Of a DNA stretch of 64,000 nucleotides, positions 57,591 through 64,000 are shown in pieces. The position numbers and the translations under genes are program-made. The notes below the pieces were generated by a model. It was not told the origin of the DNA. It did no database searches and worked only from the letters and a program-made list of their open reading frames with translations. The stretch is from Leptothoe spongobia TAU-MAC 1115 (lineage in GTDB: Bacteria; Cyanobacteriota; Cyanobacteriia; Phormidesmidales; Phormidesmidaceae): assembly GCF_018739885.1 (NCBI RefSeq), contig NZ_JADOES010000001.1, forward strand, positions 1 to 64,000, in the 5' to 3' direction. Within the stretch, counting starts at the first letter, position 1, and each line of letters opens with the position of its first letter.

Positions 57591-58733
57591 TTACCGTCTA
57601 AAGGGACTGGGGCTATTGTCTTCCTCCAAGAAGTTCCGACTCCCTTCTGGCGGTGTCGGAGTTGTCCTGGGTTGGGTTGTCGTTTCTGGTGATGCTACAC
57701 CTAGCTTGGCTAAACTAACGCAAGCGTCCTCGTTATATTTCACTTCAACGGGCACAGCATAAATCTTCTGGACAGCTTCATCGGGAAACTCACTATAATC
57801 CTTGATTTTACCTAGAGCAATATCGTTAAGAAATGGATAGCCAGAACTGCGAAGGAGAGTGGGCTCGGTAGCAATTTCTCCAGTTGCATCCACAACAATG
57901 CCGACTAAACCTGTTTTTGGTAACGGGCTCAGACATCTGTAAAGCTGTCGAGGGCCATTATCTTCAAGCATGAGGGGATAGCTGATTTCTAACGACTTTT
58001 CCAGTTCATGGATAGCTGACACTTGGATATCTGGCTGTCCTTCTAGCGTTGTTAGCCATGCCTGCTGAGCTTCGGCAGTGGCCACATCTCTCGTTTCTTG
58101 CAAACTGTACTGCAAACGAGCCAGGAAATCTTTTAGCAACCGGGGCACGGCTTTAGCGTCTGTGCCATCTCTCAGTGCCGTCAATGTTGGTGGTTTCTGA
58201 GTAGCAGACTCTCCTGTGGGGACAGTCACCGGCACAGGGTCAGAGCCAGTGTTTGTATTGTTGGGTAGATCGGGTAATCCAGGGGTTGGGGTATTACGAG
58301 CCGTTTGATTTGAACGGTTGTTTCTACTATTGCTGCGATTATTCGTGGTCCGACTGCCAGTATTAGAGCCACGGTTAGACGACGAACCGCTGCTAGTAGA
58401 ACGTTGCTGACCACCTTGAGAACGAGCCTGAGATCGCTTCTGTTGATTGTTAGAATCAGTACCAGGCTTACCACCAGTTGGCGCTTGAGTAGTGGTTGCT
58501 GGACGAGCCGTAGCTAGACGATTAGCCGTAGCTTTAGGCGCTACCGTCTGACCAGCGCTGGGTTTTGCTGCTTTAGGCGGAATTCGAGTAACCGAAATAC
58601 TTTCCCCTTCTGGATCAGGTGCAGGCACCAGGCCTTCAGAGGAACCACCGGCAACTGGAATCAGCAACAGTCCTGCATGCAGACCCGCTGCCAGCAGAAA
58701 AATAGGATTAAAAAGGAGTTTCAAAGCGTTCAT
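57591..58733 (-). CDS. membrane-anchored TonB-like protein
   Basis: About 380 residues from ATG at 58733. An N-terminal helix (NPIFLLAAGLHAGLLLIPV) is followed by a long low-complexity linker, rich in T, S, R, N, Q and P, to about residue 170. The last 200 residues end in a fold resembling the TonB C-terminal domain: GLVGIVVDATGEIATEPTLLRSSGYPFLNDIALGKIKDYSEFP, then YAVPVEVKYN. TonB proteins span the periplasm to energise outer-membrane receptors, but no ExbB, ExbD or receptor gene is near. The gene upstream (58873) has a similar N-terminal anchor, so the two may work as a pair. Confidence 0.65.
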   Translation of the reverse strand: MNALKLLFNPIFLLAAGLHAGLLLIPVAGGSSEGLVPAPDPEGESISVTRIPPKAAKPSAGQTVAPKATANRLATARPATTTQAPTGGKPGTDSNNQQKRSQARSQGGQQRSTSSGSSSNRGSNTGSRTTNNRSNSRNNRSNQTARNTPTPGLPDLPNNTNTGSDPVPVTVPTGESATQKPPTLTALRDGTDAKAVPRLLKDFLARLQYSLQETRDVATAEAQQAWLTTLEGQPDIQVSAIHELEKSLEISYPLMLEDNGPRQLYRCLSPLPKTGLVGIVVDATGEIATEPTLLRSSGYPFLNDIALGKIKDYSEFPDEAVQKIYAVPVEVKYNEDACVSLAKLGVASPETTTQPRTTPTPPEGSRNFLEEDNSPSPFRR

Positions 58734-58872
58734 GGCAGTGCGGGCAAACAATAAACAAAAGCCAATATATCCAGCTTAAACAATGGGAATGATGTTTCTG
58801 AAGTGAACTATTCCAAATATCTAACTGATTGTGTAAGGCATGGTTAAGAGAGTATCCAAGTCCAGGATGTGA

Positions 58873-59826
58873 TTATCCCTGACGTGGATCGGCTGGCCAG
58901 ACAAACACTAGCGTCGTCCCCTTTAAATCGATTAACGAGATGTAGTTCACTGGCTGTCCATCAGCAGAATAAACACCATAGAAAGGATGACCGCCATACA
59001 GGCCTTCATCCACCTGACTCATACCCGCGCTGGTCAAAGCCTGTCCTAATCCTTCACGGCTCACCAGTTCAATATTCCTAGAGATTTGCTTAAACGTGGC
59101 TTCGGGCAATGGCAAATAGGTGCCAGCATTGATGCTATCAGTCGTGAAAAAGGCATAGGGGTCAACCACATTCGTTATATCATCCGCCCTAAACCCCATT
59201 AAGACTGAATTTGTCGGGTCAATGTTTAACCATTGATTAGTGACATCAAAATTACTGGTTCCTTCACTTGAAGATCCTAAGAATTGACTTAAGCTGCTAT
59301 TTAGAGCTGATTGCTGAGCTGGGTCAAAGGCAAAGGACTGTTCATCACCGTTATCCTCAAATTCATCGCCAACGTCATCCTCAAATTCATCGTCGAAATC
59401 TTGGTCGTCAATAACGTCCTCAAGTTGCTCAGGCACCTCTGTCAACACAGGTGGAGCGACAACGGTCGGTGGAGTCGCCTCTGGTGGTGGAGCTTGTGGC
59501 TCTTCTGGTGGTGGAGGAACCGGTTCTTCCGGGGCCAAGATATCACTGAGACTAACAGCTTCAATGGGGACTTCCTCTTCGGGTTCAGCCTCTACCACCG
59601 CTTCTAATTTAGGTACCGAAAGATCAACAGCAGGGAGTATCAGCAAAGCTCCATGGAAACCCAAGGCTATCCACACAACTGGACGTCTGAGAAAAGTAAC
59701 TCCATAGGTTGAGACCTGAGCAGTTACATCCGGTAATGCCTGAACGAACAATATTGGCTGCATGATCAGGCTTTTTGCCGTCTTGACCAAACAATTGCCA
59801 GATTCAGGAGGATTAATACTTACCAT
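58873..59826 (-). CDS. membrane-anchored protein with proline-rich and acidic linkers
   Basis: A 317-residue protein; an ATG 21 codons in (59763, MQPILF) is an alternative start. One helix (VVWIALGFHGALLILPAV, residues about 51-68) resembles the anchor of the downstream TonB-like protein. A linker of PPPPEE/APPPEA blocks and an acidic stretch DDQDFDDEFEDDVGDEFEDN (residues about 140-160) follows, then a soluble C-terminal domain to WPADPRQG that I do not recognise. The layout (anchor, Pro-rich spacer, terminal domain) is TonB-like. It lies about 140 bases upstream of the TonB-like gene on the same strand. Confidence 0.6.
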   Translation of the reverse strand: MVSINPPESGNCLVKTAKSLIMQPILFVQALPDVTAQVSTYGVTFLRRPVVWIALGFHGALLILPAVDLSVPKLEAVVEAEPEEEVPIEAVSLSDILAPEEPVPPPPEEPQAPPPEATPPTVVAPPVLTEVPEQLEDVIDDQDFDDEFEDDVGDEFEDNGDEQSFAFDPAQQSALNSSLSQFLGSSSEGTSNFDVTNQWLNIDPTNSVLMGFRADDITNVVDPYAFFTTDSINAGTYLPLPEATFKQISRNIELVSREGLGQALTSAGMSQVDEGLYGGHPFYGVYSADGQPVNYISLIDLKGTTLVFVWPADPRQG

Positions 59827-60000
59827 GGGTTAGAGCACTGCGTAGTAAATACCAAGGAAACCTTGGAGGAGCGAACATTCCCCCAAGGCAAAAATGGTTG
59901 ATGCACACTGAGCGTGTGAAATTCAAAAAAAACTTAGAACACCTATCCTTAGGACACCTATTGCCATGTCCTAAGGATGAAATCAAACGCTCATCAACAA

Positions 60001-60948
60001 TTAGTTGAAGATAGTGTTTGCGTCTGTGTCGTAAGCTTCGAGAGTAGAATCGGTTGCATCTGTAGGCAGAGGAACATAACCAACTTCAAGGATCAAATCA
60101 CCTGCAGCAGCTTGCTCAAGGTAGAAAGAAACGAAGTCAGCAACACCAGTGCTAGAGTCTGCTAGAGCTGCAGTATTTACATAGATGAAGATAGGACGAC
60201 CAAGGGGCTTGTAAACGTCAGCTTCAACGTTAGCTACGGTAGGCTCAACAAATGCCTCACCGTTGTAGATGTTGGCTGCACCCAGAATCTCATCATTCTC
60301 TAGGTAGTAAGCTAAACCGAAGTAGCCAAGAGAGTATTCGTCACCAGCAACACCACGTACAAGGACGTTGTCATCTTCACTAGCAGTGTAGTCAGCGCGG
60401 CTAGCACCTTCTTCACCGTTGACCTTCTTAGTGAAGTAGTCAAAAGTACCGGAGTCAGTACCAGGACCAAACAAGCCGATTTCCTCATTGGGCCAAGCAG
60501 GATTAACCTGGTTCCAACGAGTGATAACGCCTTCAGCAGCAGGGTCCCAGATAGCGTTTAACTGTTCAACAGTCAACTCAGTTGCCCAATCGTTGTCAGG
60601 ATGAATAACAACCGTTAGAGCATCGTAAGCAACGGGAACTGCAATGTACTCGATGCCAGCTTCAGCACAAAGCGCTTTTTCTTTGTCTTTGATGGGGCGA
60701 GAAGCATCAGAGATAACAGTCTCACCAGCACAGAATTTCTTGAAACCACCGCCAGTACCGGAAACACCAACAGTGATGTCTGCACTGCTGTTTACAGTGG
60801 CGTACTCTTCAGCCATCGCTTCAGTGATGGGGAAAACAGTACTAGAACCATCAATGGCAATAGTCTGAGCAACTGCAGATGTTGCAGTTAGAGCACCAGC
60901 AGTAGCTACTGCAGCTACTGTGCCGAAGAATTGAGCGAACTTAACCAT
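60001..60948 (-). CDS. phosphate-binding protein, PstS/SphX type
   Basis: Periplasmic substrate-binding protein of phosphate ABC transport, 315 residues from ATG at 60948, which has a GGAG site. The signal peptide is [27 protein letters not shown]. Phosphate-loop residues lie in [20 protein letters not shown] near residue 30, [27 protein letters not shown] near residue 58 and [16 protein letters not shown] near residue 170. The pattern fits cyanobacterial SphX, which is induced by phosphate limitation. No pstCAB genes follow in the window. A candidate Pho box lies about 100 bases upstream. Confidence 0.9.
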   Translation of the reverse strand: MVKFAQFFGTVAAVATAGALTATSAVAQTIAIDGSSTVFPITEAMAEEYATVNSSADITVGVSGTGGGFKKFCAGETVISDASRPIKDKEKALCAEAGIEYIAVPVAYDALTVVIHPDNDWATELTVEQLNAIWDPAAEGVITRWNQVNPAWPNEEIGLFGPGTDSGTFDYFTKKVNGEEGASRADYTASEDDNVLVRGVAGDEYSLGYFGLAYYLENDEILGAANIYNGEAFVEPTVANVEADVYKPLGRPIFIYVNTAALADSSTGVADFVSFYLEQAAAGDLILEVGYVPLPTDATDSTLEAYDTDANTIFN

Positions 60949-61340
60949 AACTACACACTCCGTGGCTATTTGTTCAGGCCATGAAGCATGGTAACGATGC
61001 CACACTAAGACACCATTATCACCCAATTAAGGAGGGTTTTTGATTTGTTTAAGGCAAGGTAAAAAAAGAAGCTAAGCCGCCTGTGGTGAAATGCGACTTA
61101 CCTTTCGGTAGAGTAATTAATAATTTGTCAACTGAATTTCAGCTCAATGTTAGAGCACAATGATGCACATAACATTGCTTTTAGTTAAAAACTCATAGAA
61201 ATTTATAAACTCGACCGGATGTTCCCTCTACCAGAGGGATACGCCAGTAGTGTTCCCAAGCATATATGCAAACGTTCAACTCCATGAACATTTGTCGATA
61301 TGTATTTATCGTTTCTAAACAAAAGTTGTGCTGCTGGTGG
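60949..61340. other. phosphate-binding-protein upstream region
   Basis: A 392-base gap between same-strand genes. It holds the candidate Pho box listed separately, and a short frame at 61193-61378 that overlaps the next gene and has no protein-like character. Nothing else recognised. Confidence 0.45.
61046..61064 (-). promoter_or_regulatory. candidate Pho box
   Basis: On the minus strand TTTTACCT-TGC-CTTAAACA gives two half-sites, each matching 7 of 8 positions of the cyanobacterial SphR consensus (C/T)TTAA(C/T)(C/T)(T/A), with the expected 3-base spacing. It is about 98 bases upstream of the phosphate-binding-protein start. Confidence 0.4.
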
Positions 61341-61601
61341 CTATATGTTGCCTTCAAGGTATCGATACCAGACAGCATTGCCGATGACAGTCAGTAGAAG
61401 AATGCTGCCGCCGCCTGCGATCGCAAGCATAGGATTGTAGCCACCGCGTGTGAGATTTTCCATCCACAAATGAGTCGTAGCTGAAGGAGTAATTTGATTG
61501 GCTAAAAATGGAGTCAGATAAATTAAAGCGCCACCACTCAGTAGCCAGCCCACCATGGATGCGAGCAGAAAAACTGTTTTGCCTTTGGTTTGAGTACTCA
61601 T
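61341..61601 (-). CDS. small two-helix membrane protein, hypothetical
   Basis: An 86-residue protein with two hydrophobic segments (about residues 9-32 and 57-77) joined by a loop containing NQITPSATTHLWMENLTRGG. ATG is the start, 13 bases after the stop of the pentapeptide-repeat gene, so it is almost certainly the third gene of that operon. No family recognised. Confidence 0.6.
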   Translation of the reverse strand: MSTQTKGKTVFLLASMVGWLLSGGALIYLTPFLANQITPSATTHLWMENLTRGGYNPMLAIAGGGSILLLTVIGNAVWYRYLEGNI

Positions 61602-61614
61602 GACAATATTCTGT

Positions 61615-62199
61615 TTACTGAGCTGCTAAAGGGGTGCCACTTAAGCAGGCGTTTGCCATGGTGGCTCCGTCAAAGTTGGCATTGTCCACATGGGCGCACA
61701 GCAAATTTGCTTGGGTTAAATTGGCCCCTCTCAAAACAGCGCCGTTGAGATTTGCCTCTTCTAAATCAGCCCGCGATAAATCTGTCCCTGCAAGGTTAGC
61801 GTTGCTCAAGTCTGCATTTCGCAGAATGCAGCCAGCTAAGTTGGCCCCCCGTAAGTCAGCTCCCCGTAAGTCGGCAGCGACAAGGGTAAGATTGCTCAAA
61901 ACAGCACCGGCTAAAAATGCTCCAGCAAAACTCGTATTTGTAGTGTCAGCCTCCAGTAAGATAGCGCCTCGGAGGTCGGCATTACGCAAGTCAGCATCAG
62001 TCAGGTTAGCGCCCATCAGGTCAGCGCCCCTCAGATTGGCCCGAAGATCGGCTTGTTTTAGCATCGCCCCATTAAGATTGGCTCCTTTGAGGTTTGCCTG
62101 GGCTAAATTAGCATTACTGAGGTCCATCCCAGCTAGATTGGCTCCCATCAATTCCTTGTTATGCCCTTGCAGAATAGCCTCTAGCTCGGATGGACTCAT
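61615..62199 (-). CDS. pentapeptide-repeat protein
   Basis: About 194 residues, almost entirely tandem pentapeptides of the A(D/N)LxG form from residue about 15 to 185, expected to form a right-handed quadrilateral beta-helix. A short helical N-terminus SPSELEAILQGHNKEL precedes them. There is no signal peptide and no catalytic motif; such proteins often act by protein-protein contact. ATG at 62199 overlaps the preceding stop as ATGA, showing translational coupling to the DICT gene. A GTG or other upstream start is not needed. Confidence 0.85.
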   Translation of the reverse strand: MSPSELEAILQGHNKELMGANLAGMDLSNANLAQANLKGANLNGAMLKQADLRANLRGADLMGANLTDADLRNADLRGAILLEADTTNTSFAGAFLAGAVLSNLTLVAADLRGADLRGANLAGCILRNADLSNANLAGTDLSRADLEEANLNGAVLRGANLTQANLLCAHVDNANFDGATMANACLSGTPLAAQ

Positions 62200-63620
62200 G
62201 GGGTGACCTCCTTGGATAAGGAAGACCATTTATTAGTCGTTGGGGCTTGAGATCGAATGTCTTCGAGCCATACTGTTGGCTGCTGACTGGGGCGTTCCGG
62301 TAGTTGTAGCATGCCAATTTCAGCTAGTCGTACGATGGTGCTCAGGGACTCGATTAGCTTGGGGTCAAAACGTCGATTGCTCAGTTTCTCACAGGCTGCT
62401 AACGCCTCACCGAGGGACATGGCAGACCGCTTACCTCTGGTTTCAGTGAGTTCTTGAAAATAGGCAACTAGTCCCAAAATTCTCGATTCTAGAGGAATAT
62501 CTTCGCCTTTGAGGCCATTGGGTGTACCGCTGCCGTCCCAGTATTCTAGTTGATGGGTCACGATACGACTGACAGGTGTTAACTCAGGCATGGAGGACAG
62601 GAGCTGCCCTCCCAGAGCAGCGCGATCTCGCCAAAATACCAGGCTAGCCTGATCCAGATGATCAGCGGTTTGCTGAAAGATTTCCCTAGGAGCTTCAGCT
62701 AATCCAATGCGGAAAAGCAATCCCGCAAGGCGCAGGCGTCGGAGCCTGATGGTAGACAAATCAATCAGCTGACCTAACGTCTCTGCTAAGGCAGATACCT
62801 GTAGCGAAGCAACAGGATTGGCCAAGTCTCGTTCATCGATTTTTTGTACCATTCGCAAAAATGCCTGCAGCTTATTGGCAGCTAAATTGCGATTGAGCTT
62901 CAAAGCTTGTCCTTCTAGCTCCCACAGTTCGCGAGTTTGACGATTAACAGTAACCAATTGTTGTTGGCTACTCTGGAGGTAGTTAACAATGCGGGAAACG
63001 ACACCACTTAAGTCAACACTAGTACCTGAGGGATTATTTTTGAGACCGTTAAAATGCTCTGTGAGTCGATCGGCAAGGGATGTATTGTAAGGGCGCATCC
63101 GATCGATCAAAATTTTGGCAGATAATTCTACCGACTGACGCTCAAAAGTCCAAAGACCATAAAACTTACGCTCCACGTCTATGGTTGGGATATTGTCGTT
63201 ACGATAATCCTCTTCGGATAGCTCATGACACAGCACCATAGCTGCATAGCCAGGAGCCAAGATGATCAGGTTCCACTCTTCGGTGAGGCTATCATCTGCT
63301 TCGAGATCAACCAGATCGACATTAGGAAGTTGACTGGTGGCATGGTCGCTAAAGCCGCTGTCAGGAATGGCTGCGATCGCAACTTGCTGTGAACAATTAG
63401 CAATATCTCTATAGCGGTCAGCTTCTTGCAAATACCACTTACCTTGCTGGAACGTGACCAGTACTAATGGTTTAGCCCCATCAGACTGTTCCAGAATATG
63501 ATCTTCTAGAGCATGGCAAAGAGCCACCAGCGTATTTTTAAAGTAAACACCATAGCTGGAGGGCATTTCACCCTCGGGCAGGGCGGCCTTGAGTTGATGA
63601 AGGGTAGCCTCAGAGTTCAT
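62196..63620 (-). CDS. DICT sensory domain protein with degenerate HD-GYP-like domain
   Basis: A 474-residue cytoplasmic signalling protein. The N-terminal 200 residues resemble DICT sensory domains (TLVALCHALEDHIL, PLVLVTFQQGKWYLQEADRYRDIA, ERKFYGLWTFERQSVELS). After a coiled linker, residues about 265-440 keep the outline of an HD-GYP phosphodiesterase, but LLHDIGK is LLFRIGL (62699-62722) and DGSGYP is DGSGTP (62517-62540), so metal ligands are lost. It probably senses or binds rather than hydrolyses. It heads an operon with a pentapeptide-repeat protein and a small membrane protein. Confidence 0.78.
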   Translation of the reverse strand: MNSEATLHQLKAALPEGEMPSSYGVYFKNTLVALCHALEDHILEQSDGAKPLVLVTFQQGKWYLQEADRYRDIANCSQQVAIAAIPDSGFSDHATSQLPNVDLVDLEADDSLTEEWNLIILAPGYAAMVLCHELSEEDYRNDNIPTIDVERKFYGLWTFERQSVELSAKILIDRMRPYNTSLADRLTEHFNGLKNNPSGTSVDLSGVVSRIVNYLQSSQQQLVTVNRQTRELWELEGQALKLNRNLAANKLQAFLRMVQKIDERDLANPVASLQVSALAETLGQLIDLSTIRLRRLRLAGLLFRIGLAEAPREIFQQTADHLDQASLVFWRDRAALGGQLLSSMPELTPVSRIVTHQLEYWDGSGTPNGLKGEDIPLESRILGLVAYFQELTETRGKRSAMSLGEALAACEKLSNRRFDPKLIESLSTIVRLAEIGMLQLPERPSQQPTVWLEDIRSQAPTTNKWSSLSKEVTP

Positions 63621-63960
63621 AGAAACACGCTTAGTGAACCAAGATGAGCATCTGCTCCCAGAACAAAAAGCTGGTATATGCAGCCCCGAATTCTTACCAG
63701 ATGGAGCTTATGCAGAAGCAGCTAAGTACTATCCATGATTTCATACTTTGATGAAAAGCGTGGTTAGTCCAAAACAAATTGCACTAATGATTTGATCACT
63801 GGCGCAGGGAGGCATTTGAGAATGCTCAAAAAGGTCAAGAGTGCTCGCTTTTGTTATGAAACGATACAAAATAAGTAGCTTAAATAGGCAAAAGTACTTA
63901 CCTTGTATAAAGAGCCGCCCAGTTACCATGGGTGGAATTGAACAAAATCGAGTGAAAACT
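63621..63960. other. upstream region of the DICT-protein operon
   Basis: A gap of about 340 bases that should carry the promoter of the minus-strand operon and of the gene that begins at the right edge. A 62-codon frame at 63741-63929 has no convincing protein character. No repeat recognised. Confidence 0.4.
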
Positions 63961-64000
63961 ATGGCTAACCTATCCCAAGAACAGACCTGTCCTGCATGCG
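63961..64000 (+). CDS. start of a gene cut by the window edge
   Basis: ATG at 63961 opens a frame MANLSQEQTCPAC that runs off the window; an in-frame ATG at 63928 is also possible. The CPAC could begin a zinc ribbon or other metal site. Too short to identify. Confidence 0.35.
   Translation, partial: MANLSQEQTCPAC

Noticed and set aside
61193-61378. 61-codon minus-strand frame
   Set aside because: It overlaps the better-supported 86-residue gene and has no protein-like pattern.
63741-63929. 62-codon minus-strand frame
   Set aside because: No ribosome-binding site, no family pattern, and it occupies the expected promoter region.

Overview
The window is a stretch of cyanobacterial chromosome. 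It carries genes for oxygenic photosynthesis: petB and petD (cytochrome b6f), psbO, psaE, ndhO, chlH, a high-light-inducible protein, a CtpA-type protease, an FtsH closest to cyanobacterial FtsH3, and ycf20. The palindrome GCGATCGC (HIP1), typical of many cyanobacteria, recurs roughly twenty times, and base composition is near 48% GC by eye. I cannot name the genus from this; a Leptolyngbya- or Synechococcus-like lineage would fit. I see no prophage, no CRISPR array, no rRNA operon and only one tRNA. Most of the window is ordinary core genome.

Layout. 0-5 kb: a family 2 glycosyltransferase overlapping a phosphodiester-glycosidase-like lipoprotein, then a membrane protein, an M50-like membrane protein and a metallo-beta-lactamase-fold protein. 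5-9.4 kb: an HD phosphohydrolase and ctpA, divergent from petB-petD. 9.5-15.2 kb: an RsbW-like anti-sigma factor, a family 4 glycosyltransferase, a zinc-ribbon membrane protein, a small secreted protein, and an RDD/pentapeptide fusion followed by ycf20. 15.2-29.8 kb: eda, ftsH, an aminodeoxychorismate-lyase-like gene, an alpha/beta hydrolase, a Ca2+/H+ antiporter, tsaB, an L,D-transpeptidase, lipA, mdh, ndhO, mutM, psaE and a PilP-like lipoprotein. 29.8-44.8 kb: sigF, psbO, a GH10-like secreted hydrolase, chlH, a CSP41-type reductase, dnaK, a high-light-inducible gene, ald and an acyltransferase.

45.7-50.6 kb is the most disturbed part. It has a WD40-protein remnant with two almost identical repeats, a duplicated roughly 265-bp block beside a DUF559 gene, a secreted-protein pseudogene with three lesions, and a ChaN-like gene bracketed by two 107-bp MITE-like elements with terminal inverted repeats. 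From 52.4 to 56.5 kb lies the conserved minus-strand series rplS - tRNA-Trp - secE - nusG - rplK - rplA - rplJ - rplL, with a probable attenuator before rplJ. 56.7-64 kb holds map, two TonB-like membrane-anchored proteins, a PstS/SphX phosphate-binding protein with a possible Pho box, and a three-gene operon of a DICT/degenerate HD-GYP protein, a pentapeptide-repeat protein and a small membrane protein.

Most likely to repay study: the pair of TonB-like proteins without ExbB/ExbD nearby, the DICT/degenerate HD-GYP/pentapeptide operon, the sigF-PilP-like lipoprotein pair, the RDD-pentapeptide fusion next to ycf20, the 107-bp MITE pair and the dispersed hairpin repeat family. All functional statements rest on reading motifs and gene order; no database search was run.
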